From NCBI GenBank assembly GCA_031082225.1, contig JAVHLG010000002.1:75591-139590 (forward strand): a stretch of 64,000 nucleotides of DNA. The letters are read 5' to 3'. How positions within the stretch are numbered: position 1 is the stretch's first letter; each line of letters begins with the position of its first letter. Below, piece after piece: positions 8,931 through 21,479 of this stretch. Source of the stretch: Desulfovibrionaceae bacterium. Lineage in GTDB: Bacteria; Desulfobacterota; Desulfovibrionia; Desulfovibrionales; Desulfovibrionaceae. A program made the position numbers and the translations under genes. A model generated the notes under the pieces. That model did not search any database. It had not been told where the DNA came from and saw nothing but the letters and a program-made list of their open reading frames with translations.

Positions 8931-10466
8931 ATGCCTGTCCGGGTCGCCACCGCCGCGCTTTTAGGCATCGACGCCTTTCCGGTCGAGTTGGAGGTGGACC
9001 TGGCCCGGCAGGGACTTCCCTCCTTCGCCATGGTCGGGCTGGCCGAGGGCGCGGTGCGAGAGAGCAAGGAACGGGTGCTGGCGGCGCTGAAAAACAGCGG
9101 CTTCAAGCTCCCGGCGGCGCGCATCACCGTCAATCTGGCCCCGGCCGACATGCGAAAAGAGGGCAGCGCCTACGACCTGCCCCTGGCTGCGGCCCTTCTG
9201 GCCGCGGCCGGAGTCCTGCCCCCCGGGGCCGCCGACGGCCTGTTTTTGGCCGGGGAGCTGTCCCTGGCGGGCGAGGTCAAGCCCGTGCCCGGCATCCTGT
9301 CCATGGCCGTGCGGGCCCGGGAGATGGGCGCCCGGGGCATCCTGGTGCCCCGCGACAACGCCCGGGAGGCCGCCGTGGTCCGCGACCTGCCGGTCTACGG
9401 CCTGACCACCCTGGGCGAGGCCGTGGAGTTTTTGAGCGGCCAGCTCTCCCTTTGCCCCGAACCTCTGCCCGAAACCGATCCCGGCCCCGTGCCCGGGGAT
9501 TTCCAGGTGGACTTCTCCGAGGTCAAGGGCCAGCAGCACGCCAAGCGGGCCGTGGAGATCGCCGCCGCAGGCGGCCACAACCTGCTTTTCGTGGGGCCGC
9601 CGGGCAGCGGCAAGACCATGCTGGCCAAGCGCATCCCCACGGTGCTGCCGCCCTTGCGCTTCGACGAGGCCCTGGAGGTCACCAAGATCTACAGCGTGGC
9701 CGGGCAGCTTCCCCGCCAGGCCGCCCTGGTCGAGGCCCGGCCCTTCCGTTCGCCGCACCACACCATCTCCGACGCCGGGCTTATCGGCGGCGGCAGCCAC
9801 CCCCGGCCGGGCGAGGTGTCCATGGCCCACAAGGGGGTGCTTTTTTTAGACGAGCTGCCGGAATTCAAAAAATCCGTGCTGGAGGTGCTGCGCCAGCCCC
9901 TGGAGGACGGCAGGGTGACCATCGCCCGGGCGGCCATGTCCCTGACCTATCCGGCGGACTTCATGCTGGTGGCCGCGCTCAACCCCTGCCCCTGCGGCTA
10001 TCTGGGCGACCCGCGCCACGAATGCACCTGCTCGCCGCCGCAGATCCAGCGCTACCGCTCGCGCCTGTCCGGGCCGCTTCTGGACCGCATCGATTTGCAG
10101 GTGGAGGTTCCGGCCGTGCCGTACAAGGAACTGCGCCAGGAGGCCTCCCCCGTGGATTCCACGGCCATGCGGGGGCGGGTTCTGGCGGCCAGGGAGCGGC
10201 AGGCGGCGCGCTATGCCGGTGCGGCCATCCACGTCAACGCCGAACTGGTGGGGAGCCGTCTGTCGGCCTGCTGCAGGATCGACGACGAGGGGCATCGGTT
10301 TCTGGAGGGCGCGGTGAGAAGGCTTGGGCTGTCGGCCCGGTCGCATACCCGGATCTTGCGCATCGCCCGGACCATCGCCGACCTGGATGACGATGCGGCC
10401 ATCCGGGTGGAGCACCTGGCCGAGGCCGTGAATCTGCGGGGGCTGGATAGGCAGCGGGAGGCGTGA
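8931..10466 (+). CDS. comM: YifB/ComM-family Mg-chelatase-like AAA+ ATPase
   Basis: 511 residues, typical family length. Residues 1-165 form the ChlI-type N-terminal domain (LPSFAMVGLAEGAVRESKERV...TVNLAPAD). The AAA+ core has Walker A GPPGSGKTM (about 221-230) and Walker B GVLFLDELPEF (about 302). The LNPCPCGYLGD and CTCSPPQIQRYRSRLSGPLLDRIDL signature and a C-terminal Mg_chelatase_C domain follow. In naturally competent bacteria ComM is a hexameric helicase promoting branch migration during transformation; many non-competent species keep it, so the role here is likely homologous recombination. The ATG lies four bases after the lepB stop. Confidence 0.93.
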   Translation: MPVRVATAALLGIDAFPVELEVDLARQGLPSFAMVGLAEGAVRESKERVLAALKNSGFKLPAARITVNLAPADMRKEGSAYDLPLAAALLAAAGVLPPGAADGLFLAGELSLAGEVKPVPGILSMAVRAREMGARGILVPRDNAREAAVVRDLPVYGLTTLGEAVEFLSGQLSLCPEPLPETDPGPVPGDFQVDFSEVKGQQHAKRAVEIAAAGGHNLLFVGPPGSGKTMLAKRIPTVLPPLRFDEALEVTKIYSVAGQLPRQAALVEARPFRSPHHTISDAGLIGGGSHPRPGEVSMAHKGVLFLDELPEFKKSVLEVLRQPLEDGRVTIARAAMSLTYPADFMLVAALNPCPCGYLGDPRHECTCSPPQIQRYRSRLSGPLLDRIDLQVEVPAVPYKELRQEASPVDSTAMRGRVLAARERQAARYAGAAIHVNAELVGSRLSACCRIDDEGHRFLEGAVRRLGLSARSHTRILRIARTIADLDDDAAIRVEHLAEAVNLRGLDRQREA

Positions 10467-11143
10467 GGGGGCTGTCCCGCCGCCAACTTCCGCCCAACCT
10501 CATCCAGCGCCGTGAAGGACCGGCCGCAGGGCCGTCGTACCAACCCCAGGGGCAATCCGCCGCCTCCGAACGTCCATCCCTGCCATCCTGCGTCCGGCCA
10601 TGCCGCCTTGTGACCTGCTGTGTCCGTCATGATCCCTGGCGTCCGGCTCTGGTCGCCTCGTGTCTTTCGTGTCCATCGTAATCCCTGGCGTCCGGTCATG
10701 CCCTCTGCCTCCGTCCCTGCCCTCCGGCATCCGGCCCCGGTTCCCGAACGTCCGGTCCCGCCCTGCGTTGTCTGAAGCGTCCCCCCGGTGTCCGGCCCGG
10801 CCCACGAACGTCCGTCCCTGCCCTCGGGCATCCGCCGCGACCGCCGCGACCGCGATGCCCCGGCGACCCCGGGCGACAGGCCCAACCCGGTCCCCCGCTC
10901 CGGCGGGTCGCGTCGTGGTCGCGGGGGCGCGGACTGCGGCGTTGTCCCGGATGCGGCGAATCCCGCCGCGAGTTGTGTCCTGCAGGGAAAGTACATCAAG
11001 CAACCGGGACGGCGGGCGGACTTGTGTGCGACGGATGCTCTTGTCACGAGGCTGTTCCCTGCGGCGGTTTTCGTGTATGACGGAAAACAGTCCAGGGACT
11101 GGGCCGTTCGGAAACACGTGCCGGGACAAAGGGGGCGGGAAAC
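10467..11143. other. 677-bp intergenic region with degenerate repeats, no convincing gene
   Basis: The overlapping ORFs here (10500-11129 minus, 10660-11232 plus, 10788-11240 plus) are Arg/Pro-rich shadow-type frames without motifs. The first half is built from imperfect repeats (separate entry). The last 100 bases lead into the binding-protein gene at 11144. Confidence 0.5.
10566..10840. repeat. Degenerate direct-repeat array (gtccgtccctgcc / atccctggcgtccgg words)
   Basis: The words GTCCGTCCCTGCCCTC-GGCATCCG appear near 10712 and 10810, ATCCCTGGCGTCCGG near 10631 and 10681, GAACGTCC near 10565, 10746 and 10805, and GTGTCC before several of them. Spacing is irregular. No hairpin or ORF explains the repetition. 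Confidence 0.5.
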
Positions 11144-12319
11144 ATGTACACGAGGCGGGTTGTCCTCTGCGTCTTGCTTTTCGCGCTGTGCCTGGCCTCG
11201 ACCCTGCACGCCGGGACGGCCGCCATGTATGAGCCGGTGACCAAAGAGCCTGCCGGAAAGTGGCGTATCGGCTATTACCAGGGCGGCGACTACAACGATT
11301 ACGCCCCCGTGGCCAAAGGACTGGCGGCCAGGCTCGTGGAGCTGGGATGGCTGGAGCCGTCGGTCAGGGACTGTCTTGCCGGGGCCGCCGACCCCGCGTC
11401 GGTCTGGGACTGCCTGTCCCGGGCCCGGAGCGGCTATCTGGAGTTCGTCCCGGACGCCTTTTGGACAGCGGACTGGAAGGACGATCTGCGGGCCAAAAAC
11501 CGCGCCGGTTTTCTGGAGCGGGCCCGCTCCCGGCGCGACCTGGATCTGGTGCTGGCCTTTGGAACCTGGGCCGGCCAGGATCTGGCCACCAACGAACACG
11601 ACATTCCCGTGGTGGTCTGCTCGACCTCCAGCGCCGTTTTTTCCGGCATCGTCAAAAGCCCCGAGGACTCCGGCCTCGACCATGTGCACGCCCGGGTGGA
11701 TCCCACCCGCTACGCCAGGCAGGTGCGGCTTTTCCACGACACCGTCGGATTTTCGAGGCTTGGGGTGGTGTATGAGAATTCCCGGGAGGGAATAAGCTAC
11801 GCGGGCCTGGACCAGATCGAACCCCTGGCCCGGGAGCTCGGCTTCGAACTCGTCACCTGCGAGGCCCCGTTTTCCGGGGCGTCCCTGGAGGCGGCGGAGC
11901 AGGCCGTCCTGGCCTGCCATGAGAAACTGGCAAACGAGGTCGATGCCTTCTACATTACCATCCACCGGGGCGTGAACATGAAGAGCATCGGCAGGCTCCT
12001 TGCGCCGCTTTTCGCCCGCAACCTGCCCACCTTCTCCATGGGAACCCTCTACGAGGTCAACGCCGGGGCCATGATGAGCATGGCCCAGCCGGATTTCAAG
12101 TACGCCGGGAATTTTTACGCCGAAACCATGGTCCGCATCCTCAAGGGGGAACGCCCCAGGGACATCAGCCAGGTGCTGCTCGATCCCCAGGATGTGCGGA
12201 TCAATATCGCGGTGGCGAAGCGCATCGGGTTTCACTTCCCCGTGGACATCATAAGCGATGCCCAGGAGATGGTCAGCGTCATCGAGGACTATGGCGACAC
12301 GGCGGAATCCAAGGAATAA
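11144..12319 (+). CDS. Periplasmic ABC-type substrate-binding protein (PF04392-like), likely sensor partner
   Basis: 391 residues with a signal peptide (VVLCVLLFALCLASTLHA, cleavage about 23). The mature protein has two Rossmann-type lobes: KWRIGYYQGGDYNDY at the start, LVLAFGTWAGQDLATN, VVCSTSSAVFSG, and a second lobe with RLGVVYENSREG and IRMRY-like closing strands. This fits the ABC transporter substrate-binding family (PF04392/peripla_BP fold), which binds small organic ligands. No permease or ATPase is nearby; instead a hybrid histidine kinase with a periplasmic Cache-like region starts 27 bases downstream. The protein therefore probably presents a ligand to the kinase rather than to a transporter (inference). 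The ligand is unknown. Confidence 0.75.
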   Translation: MYTRRVVLCVLLFALCLASTLHAGTAAMYEPVTKEPAGKWRIGYYQGGDYNDYAPVAKGLAARLVELGWLEPSVRDCLAGAADPASVWDCLSRARSGYLEFVPDAFWTADWKDDLRAKNRAGFLERARSRRDLDLVLAFGTWAGQDLATNEHDIPVVVCSTSSAVFSGIVKSPEDSGLDHVHARVDPTRYARQVRLFHDTVGFSRLGVVYENSREGISYAGLDQIEPLARELGFELVTCEAPFSGASLEAAEQAVLACHEKLANEVDAFYITIHRGVNMKSIGRLLAPLFARNLPTFSMGTLYEVNAGAMMSMAQPDFKYAGNFYAETMVRILKGERPRDISQVLLDPQDVRINIAVAKRIGFHFPVDIISDAQEMVSVIEDYGDTAESKE

Positions 12320-12346
12320 GAGGCGGTTGCAACCCGAGCGCAACAC

Positions 12347-15649
<3,303 letters not shown>

Positions 15650-15683
15650 CCTCGGCGGCGGCCTATGGTCAGCGGGAGGAACT

Positions 15684-16082
15684 ATGAAATTCCTGATTGT
15701 CGATGACGATCTGGCCATGTGTCAGATCTTGACGTTCTATCTGGCCAGGTATGCCCGGTGTTTTTCCGCCACCAGCACCGCGGAGGCCTTGAAGCTGTTT
15801 ACCCAATACCTGCGGCGGGAGCCCTTCCACACGGTGTTCATGGACATCGAGATGCCGGGATTCAAGGGCCATGAAATCGTGGAGCTGTTTCATGATGCGG
15901 AAACGAAGTGCCGTATTCCGGAAAAAGACAGGTTCAACCTGGTGATGGTGTCGGCGCATGCCGATCTGGAGAACATCAATCTGGCTTTGTACACGCACAA
16001 GGCCAAATGCTTCATCAAGAAGCCGTTCACCGAAGACGAACTGGTGCGGGAGTTGCGGGAGGCGAAGATATTGGTCGATTGA
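15684..16082 (+). CDS. Single-domain response regulator (CheY-like)
   Basis: 132 residues from ATG 15684, with GGGAGGA four bases upstream; the track's longer frame is a shadow. The receiver fold is complete: acidic pair in VDDDLAMC (Asp9-Asp10 region), phospho-acceptor Asp53 in FMDIEMPG, Ser/Thr in MVSAHAD and the conserved Lys in FIKKPFTEDEL. There is no DNA-binding or enzymatic output domain, so it acts by protein contact or as a phosphate shuttle. It follows the hybrid kinase by 34 bases and is probably its partner; the kinase ends in an HPt domain suited to phosphorylating it. Confidence 0.9.
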   Translation: MKFLIVDDDLAMCQILTFYLARYARCFSATSTAEALKLFTQYLRREPFHTVFMDIEMPGFKGHEIVELFHDAETKCRIPEKDRFNLVMVSAHADLENINLALYTHKAKCFIKKPFTEDELVRELREAKILVD

Positions 16083-16121
16083 CTGCCGTCCCCCCGGACC
16101 GCGGGAGGCGCTGACGGACGT

Positions 16122-16136
16122 GGCCCGTCCCGGGCC
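16122..16136. terminator. Hairpin between convergent genes, possible weak terminator
   Basis: GGCCCG-TCC-CGGGCC lies between the response regulator (plus) and trkH (minus). On the plus strand it is followed by GAGCGTTTATTT, a poor U-tract. A bidirectional role is possible but weakly supported. Confidence 0.3.
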
Positions 16137-16142
16137 GAGCGT

Positions 16143-17594
16143 TTATTTCCGGTAGAACGCCGGAGCGAAGAGGGTCACCACGGTATAGATTTCGAGCCTC
16201 CCCAGAAGCATGCACAGGATAAGGCACCATTTGGCCGCATCCGGCAGTTGGGAATAGTTGTCCATGGGGCCCACTGACCCGAAGCCCGGGCCCACGTTGC
16301 CGATACAGGCCAGGACCGCCGTGAACGCCGTGACCATGTCCAGGCCGCAGGCCGCCAGAACCAGGGTGGAAATGCCGGCCAATCCCAGCCACAGGGCCAC
16401 GAAACCCCACATGGCCCCGATGATCTCCGGGGCCACCACCCGCCCCCCGAGCTTGACCCCGATCACCGCCCGGGGATGGATCAGGCGGAAGATCTCCCGA
16501 TGGGCGTGCCGCCCGAGCACCATGACCCGCATGCATTTCATTCCCCCGGCGGTGGAGCCGGCGCAGCCGCCGATGAACATGGCCAGCACCAGGATGCACT
16601 GGGACAGGGGGGGCCATATCTCGAAATTGGCCGTGGCGAACCCCGTGGTGGACAGGATGGAGGCCACCTGAAAGGCCCCGTAGCGCGCGGCCTGTCCGGG
16701 GTCGCCCTGATACTGCCCCAGGACGTTGACCGCGACCAGGACGGCGAACACGGCATAGAGGGTGACGAACAGCCGGAATTCGGGATCCCTGGCCATGGTC
16801 CGGGGGCGGCCCAGGAGCACGTAATAGTGCAGGGCGAAGTTGAGGCTGGCCAGGAGCATGAACATGGTGATGACCCAGTCGATGTAGGCCGAGTCGAAGG
16901 CCGACACCGAGGCGTTTTTGGTGGAGAACCCGCCCGTGGCCATGGTCCCGAAGGTGTGGCACAGGGCGTCGAAGAGGTTCATGCCGCCAAAAAGCAAAAG
17001 GACCGTCTGGAGCAGGGAAAACAGCAGGTACACCCCCCACAGGGTGGCCGCCGTGTCCTTGATGCGCGGCCGCAGCTTGTCCGGGGTCGGGCCGGGCACC
17101 TCGGCCTTGTAGAGCTGCATGCCGCTGACCCCCAGAAAGGGGAGGATGGCCAGGGTGAGCACGATGATGCCCATGCCGCCCAGAAAGTGGGTCATGCTGC
17201 GCCAGAACAGCAGGCCGTGCCCCACGGCCTCGATGTCGTCCAGCACCGAGGCCCCGGTGGTGGTGAATCCGGACATGGATTCGAACAGACAGTCGGTGAG
17301 GGAGGGCAGCATCCCGGCCAGGTAAAAGGGCAGGGCCCCGGCGAAGGCGGCGGCGACCCAGCCCAGGGTGGTCACGGCCAGCCCCTCGCGGTGGTTCATG
17401 CCCATCGCCGGCGTCGGATTGGTGCAGGCCAGGAAGAGGGCCAGCCCGAAGCCGATGGAGGCCAGCATGGAGACCGTCAGGGGCCCCAGGCCGCCGTCGC
17501 CGTAATACAGGGCAAAGGCGATGGGGAAGAGCATGCACAGGCCCACGCAGGCCACCAGGGCCCCGATGATTTTGAGGACGAAGGGCCAGCGCAT
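16143..17594 (-). CDS. trkH: Trk/Ktr-type potassium uptake channel subunit TrkH
   Basis: 483 residues, all-membrane, with the fourfold M1-P-M2 organisation of SKT channels. Pore loops are visible as ESMSGFTTTGASVL and SFRSMTHFLGGMG-like FWRSMTHFLGGMGII, then TFGTMATGGFSTKN, SILSTTGFATANFE and ACIGNVGPGFGSVGPM; each carries the filter glycine. It imports K+ across the inner membrane together with Na+ or H+ and is gated by the RCK protein TrkA. The ATG directly follows the trkA stop (TAG-ATG), with GGAG inside the end of trkA, so translation is likely coupled. Confidence 0.95.
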   Translation of the reverse strand: MRWPFVLKIIGALVACVGLCMLFPIAFALYYGDGGLGPLTVSMLASIGFGLALFLACTNPTPAMGMNHREGLAVTTLGWVAAAFAGALPFYLAGMLPSLTDCLFESMSGFTTTGASVLDDIEAVGHGLLFWRSMTHFLGGMGIIVLTLAILPFLGVSGMQLYKAEVPGPTPDKLRPRIKDTAATLWGVYLLFSLLQTVLLLFGGMNLFDALCHTFGTMATGGFSTKNASVSAFDSAYIDWVITMFMLLASLNFALHYYVLLGRPRTMARDPEFRLFVTLYAVFAVLVAVNVLGQYQGDPGQAARYGAFQVASILSTTGFATANFEIWPPLSQCILVLAMFIGGCAGSTAGGMKCMRVMVLGRHAHREIFRLIHPRAVIGVKLGGRVVAPEIIGAMWGFVALWLGLAGISTLVLAACGLDMVTAFTAVLACIGNVGPGFGSVGPMDNYSQLPDAAKWCLILCMLLGRLEIYTVVTLFAPAFYRK

Positions 17595-18959
17595 CTAGCC
17601 GCGCTCCACCTTGACGGCCAGGATCCGCTCCACCCGGGGCACATCCTTGGAGGCGGCCAGGATCAGGATGCGGTCCATGGGAAAAATGACCGTGTCCCCG
17701 CCGGGAATGATGACCTTCCCGTCCCGGATGACGGTCAGGATGAGGGCGAATTTTCGCACCGTGAGGTTTTTCAGGGGGCGGCCCACCAGTTCCGAGTCCT
17801 TGAGGGCCACGGCCTCGATGATCTCGATGGCCTCGTCCTTGATGGACACGGCGGAGATGATCTTGCCCCGCCGCACCTGGCGCAGGATGGAGTTGATGGC
17901 CGACAGGCGGGGGCTGACGGTCTGGTCGATGCCGATGGCCTTGACCAGGGGCATGTAGGCGAACTTGTTGATCCGGGTCAGGGTGTGTCGGGCCCCCAGG
18001 CGCTTGGCCAGAAGGCAGGAGATGATGTTGGTCTCCTCGTCGCCGGTCAGGGCGATGACCATGTCCATGGCCTGGATGTTCTCCTCCTCCAGAAGCTCGT
18101 GGTTGGTGCCGTCCCCGGCCAGCACCACGGTCCGATCCAGGATGGTGGCCAGCTCCCGGCAGCGTTTCGGGTCGCGCTCCACGATCTTGACGTTCTTGCC
18201 GCCGACCTCGAGGATCGAGGCCAGGCGCAGCCCGATCTTGCCGCCGCCCACGATGAGGATGTTGCGGATGGGGGAATGGCGGAAGCCGAACCGGCCAAGG
18301 ACGGCGCCGAGGTCGGCCTTCTCGCAGGCGAAATAGACGTGGTCTCCGTTTTTGAACCGGTCCGTCCCCGAGGGGATGAGCAGCTTCTCGTCCCGGATAA
18401 GCGCGGCCACCATGACCCGCAGGTCGCCCGTCAGTTCGGGGAGTTCGCTGAGGGCCCGGCCGACCAGCGGCGAATCCTGGTCCAGGCGGACCCCGGTCAT
18501 CCAGATCAGGCCGTCGGCGAACTCGTTGATCTCCACCGCCGCCGGGGCCGCCAAAAGCCGCAGGATGGACTCCACCACCTCCACGTCGGGATTGATGACC
18601 AGATCCACCCGCAGGGTGTCCTTGGCCAGGGTTGCGGCGTAATCGGCATATTCCTCGCTTTTGAGGCGCACGATCTTGCGCGCCTGGGGGGCCAGGATGT
18701 TGCCGAAAAAGCAGGCGATGAGGTTGGTGTCGTCGGAATTGGTCACGGCCAAAAGCATCTGGGCCTTAGCGATGCCCGCCTCGACGAGGATCTTCGGACT
18801 CGACCCCGAGCCGTGCACGGTCAGGACGTCGAGCTGTTCGCTGACATGCCGTAGGGCCTCGGAATGGGTGTCCACGACCACCACATCCTTGCCCTCGGCG
18901 GCGAAGCGCTTGGCGATGTGAAAGCCCACCTCGCCCGCGCCGACGATGACGATGCGCAT
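17595..18959 (-). CDS. trkA: Trk system potassium uptake regulatory subunit TrkA (two RCK units)
   Basis: 454 residues from ATG 18959, preceded by GAGGGA. The 891-residue track ORF merges unrelated upstream sequence. It has two consecutive TrkA_N Rossmann domains (VIVGAGEVGFHIAKRF at residue 4 and ILIVGGGKIGLRLAS near residue 230), each followed by a TrkA_C domain. The protein forms a cytosolic ring that binds NAD(H) or nucleotides and gates TrkH. Its gene abuts trkH, a two-gene potassium uptake operon. Length and domain order match E. coli TrkA. Confidence 0.95.
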   Translation of the reverse strand: MRIVIVGAGEVGFHIAKRFAAEGKDVVVVDTHSEALRHVSEQLDVLTVHGSGSSPKILVEAGIAKAQMLLAVTNSDDTNLIACFFGNILAPQARKIVRLKSEEYADYAATLAKDTLRVDLVINPDVEVVESILRLLAAPAAVEINEFADGLIWMTGVRLDQDSPLVGRALSELPELTGDLRVMVAALIRDEKLLIPSGTDRFKNGDHVYFACEKADLGAVLGRFGFRHSPIRNILIVGGGKIGLRLASILEVGGKNVKIVERDPKRCRELATILDRTVVLAGDGTNHELLEEENIQAMDMVIALTGDEETNIISCLLAKRLGARHTLTRINKFAYMPLVKAIGIDQTVSPRLSAINSILRQVRRGKIISAVSIKDEAIEIIEAVALKDSELVGRPLKNLTVRKFALILTVIRDGKVIIPGGDTVIFPMDRILILAASKDVPRVERILAVKVERG

Positions 18960-19210
18960 ACGGTTTTTCCCTCGGCCAAAAGAACAGGGGATGCCCCAAG
19001 GCCTCTGCGGCGGCGGGCGCGCCGCCGACATCTCCCGCCCGCGGTCCCGGCCGGCCCCGGCCCTGGCCGCGTCAAGGCCATGGACGCGCCCCTGCCCGGG
19101 GATGCGGGAGGCCGCGCGCTGCGCCGTCCCGGCATGGACGAAAACGCGGCCGTCATGTCCTCGGGGGGGCGTCGGCCTCCGGGGCCGGGAAGGCGCGGCG
19201 CGCCCGGCCG

Positions 19211-19762
19211 CTATGCGAAGGACCGGGCGAACAGATCGGCAATGGCCTGGCGGCCGCAGTCTTCGAGAAAGCGGGTGCCGGTGCCCGTGAAGTGGGTCTG
19301 GGTGATGACCGGATCCTGCACCGGCTGGCGGTTGACGCCCTTGAGGGCGAACCACTGGGCCTTTTCCTGGCAGAAGACGTACAGGGGCTTGTTGCAGATC
19401 TTGGCGAACTCCGCCCCCCAGCCCGTGCCGCCCTTGACCGTGCCGTCCTCGTGGAGAACGCCCACCACGAAGATCTCCATGCCGGAATCCACCTGGTGCA
19501 TGATGGTCCGAAGGACCATGCGGATCTGGGGGCCGTTGCTGAAATTGCGGTTGAGCAGCTTGGAAACGTAGCTTAGGCTCACGTCCTTGCGGGTCAGTTC
19601 CTCGGCGGTCAGGACGCGCAGGCCCCGGGTGCGGTCGATCTTGTGGCCCTCGAAGGTGTAGGTGACCTCCTGGAGGCCGTATTTTTCGGCCTGGCGGCCG
19701 AACTCCGCCTCGGCGCCCTGCGCGCCGCCACTGAAAAGGGTATAGTCCGTCGGATTGGTCAT
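19211..19762 (-). CDS. SLOG-like (DprA/YpsA-type Rossmann) nucleotide-binding protein, function unknown
   Basis: 183 residues from ATG 19762, which has AAGGAGCC at ideal spacing. The N-terminus FSGGAQGAEAEFGRQAEKYG resembles the GGA-x-GAD/E nucleotide-binding turn of SLOG proteins (DprA, YpsA, LOG). Later VGVLHEDGTVKGGTGWGAEFAKI and KPLYVFCQEK look like the remaining Rossmann strands. There is no signal peptide. SLOG proteins bind nucleotide-derived ligands or single-stranded DNA; which applies here is not visible. It stands alone, upstream of trkA on the same strand with a gap of about 250 bases, and diverges from the capsule operon. Confidence 0.6.
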   Translation of the reverse strand: MTNPTDYTLFSGGAQGAEAEFGRQAEKYGLQEVTYTFEGHKIDRTRGLRVLTAEELTRKDVSLSYVSKLLNRNFSNGPQIRMVLRTIMHQVDSGMEIFVVGVLHEDGTVKGGTGWGAEFAKICNKPLYVFCQEKAQWFALKGVNRQPVQDPVITQTHFTGTGTRFLEDCGRQAIADLFARSFA

Positions 19763-20278
19763 GATGGCTCCTTGGGTTGTGTTCAGGGGCGCGCCAGGAC
19801 TGCGTCGCGCCCATGCGTTCCCGATTGTGCCTGTTCCCGGCGTTTGATGCAACGTGCCCGGGTGTCCTTTTGTCCGAATCCAAGGTCCGGGCCAAGGCGG
19901 CGCAAGGCCGTTGCGGCAACCCTCCAGGCCCGGCCGGAGGCGGGCCGGGAGTCGCCGTGGGCGACCAGTTGCGGGGGGACTTGTTTGAGGCTATAGGGTG
20001 TTGCCGTGAACGCAGGGTGGCCTGTCGCACGCGGCGACATGCCTTTAGACCGGCTGGAATCGCGCGACCGCCGGGCGGCGGGGCGACCATGGCCCCCATT
20101 CCCCTGCTGGAGAAGCCCTGCCGCGTGGCGGCCCGGGGATTTTCCGCCAAAACGGCGGGTGGCCTGGCGATGAACGCGCCTGGAAACCAGGACGGTCCGT
20201 GCGGTGGGACACCCCCGCGATCAATGGCGCTGCGCGCGATCCCTTCAACACGCCCCTCCCCTGCAGACATGGCATATT
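19763..20278. other. 516-bp divergent intergenic region upstream of the capsule operon
   Basis: The ORFs on both strands are G+C shadow frames. A sigma-70-like promoter sits at 19969-19997 (separate entry), leaving an untranslated leader of about 275 bases before kpsE. GTCGCC-GTG-GGCGAC (19951-19965) is a small hairpin just before the -35 region. Confidence 0.45.
19969..19997 (+). promoter_or_regulatory. Putative sigma-70 promoter of the kps-kds operon
   Basis: TTGCGG, a 17-bp spacer and TATAGG. The predicted start near 20004 implies a leader of roughly 275 nt before kpsE, unusual in this compact genome. It is pattern-based only. Confidence 0.4.
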
Positions 20279-21478
20279 ATGAATGATATCGCAAAAATAA
20301 CTAAGTCGGATGTGAACGTCCCGTTGCCTGGGGGGAAAAGGAAAAAAAACCGTAGCAGGGTTTCCCCCTCCTTTCTCCAGAAGATGATTGCGTACGCCAG
20401 GGGGCACAAGCTCTTCATGGTCATGGTGGTCGTGCCTTCGGCCCTCAGCGTCTTGTATTTTGGATTGATCGAATCCGACATCTATGTTTCGGAATGCCGC
20501 TTTGTCGTGCGGCAGCCGGAGAGGAAAAATCTCTCTTCGCTGGGCTCCTTGTTGCAGAACATAGGGATTTCAAGCGTCAGGGAAGAGGCGTTCACCGTCA
20601 GGGAATACGTATTGTCGCGCGACGCCTTGAAAATCATTGATGAGAACCTCAATCTGAGGAAGGCGTTCGGAAGCAGCAAGGTCGATATCATCAACCGTTT
20701 CGACCCGCTGGGGATCGATGACAGCTTCGAGGCGCTGTACAAGTATTTTCTCGGCCAGGTCACGGTTGACGTCGATCTGACATCCTCCATCGCGACATTG
20801 ACAGCCAAGGCCTATGCTCCCAATGACGCCTTCAATATCAATGAAGGCCTGTTGTTCATGAGCGAGGGACTTATCAACAAGCTCAACGACAGGGCCAGGA
20901 AGGACATGCTGAGCATCGCGCTCAAGGATGTCGAGGACGCGGAGGCAGAGGCCAAGAATCGCGCCATGGCCCTGTCGATATACCAGGACAAGGAGATCCT
21001 GTTCGACCCGGCCCAGCAGTCCACCATGCAGTTGCAGCAGGTGGACAGGCTCCAGACCGAACTCATCGCCGTGCGCGGCCAGATCGCCCAGTACCGTGAG
21101 TTTGCTGCGGCGAGTTCGCAGATCCGGGCCCTGGAAAAACGGGCCAGCGAACTGCGCAAGGAGATCAATGCGGAGATGGCCAAGGTGGCCGGCGGAAGCG
21201 AGTCCATGAGCCAGAAGCTGATCGAATATGAGCGGCTCAAGCTCGACCGCGAATTTTCCGAGCAGAAGCTCGCCGCCGCCCTGACGTCGTTGGAGCAGGC
21301 CCGGGCCGAGGTGCAGCGGCAGCAGTTGTACCTTGAGCGCATCGTGATGCCGAACACGCCGGACAGCGCGATCTATCCCAGGCGGTTCTTGAACATATTG
21401 GCGGCGTTCGGCATGCTCTTCATCGTCTATGGCGTCGTGAAAATCCTTCTTATCGGCGTCCTTGAGCACCACGAATAA
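20279..21478 (+). CDS. kpsE: Capsule polysaccharide export inner-membrane protein (KpsE/CtrB/BexC family)
   Basis: 399 residues from ATG 20279 (no clear ribosome site; longer track starts have none either). Polysaccharide copolymerase architecture: N-terminal cytosolic tail rich in Lys/Arg, TM1 about 45-64, a large periplasmic part with coiled coil (about 200-345), and C-terminal TM2 (about 375-395) after the conserved P-x-x-P-like loop VMPNTPDSAIYPRR. It connects the KpsMT transporter with the outer-membrane exporter during group-2-type capsule secretion. It is the first gene of kpsE-kpsM-kpsT-kdsA-kdsB-kdsD. The outer-membrane partner KpsD is not in the window. Confidence 0.88.
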   Translation: MNDIAKITKSDVNVPLPGGKRKKNRSRVSPSFLQKMIAYARGHKLFMVMVVVPSALSVLYFGLIESDIYVSECRFVVRQPERKNLSSLGSLLQNIGISSVREEAFTVREYVLSRDALKIIDENLNLRKAFGSSKVDIINRFDPLGIDDSFEALYKYFLGQVTVDVDLTSSIATLTAKAYAPNDAFNINEGLLFMSEGLINKLNDRARKDMLSIALKDVEDAEAEAKNRAMALSIYQDKEILFDPAQQSTMQLQQVDRLQTELIAVRGQIAQYREFAAASSQIRALEKRASELRKEINAEMAKVAGGSESMSQKLIEYERLKLDREFSEQKLAAALTSLEQARAEVQRQQLYLERIVMPNTPDSAIYPRRFLNILAAFGMLFIVYGVVKILLIGVLEHHE

Positions 21479-21479
21479 T

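Noticed and set aside
16476-18854. 792-residue plus-strand ORF
   Set aside because: Antisense shadow of trkA and trkH.
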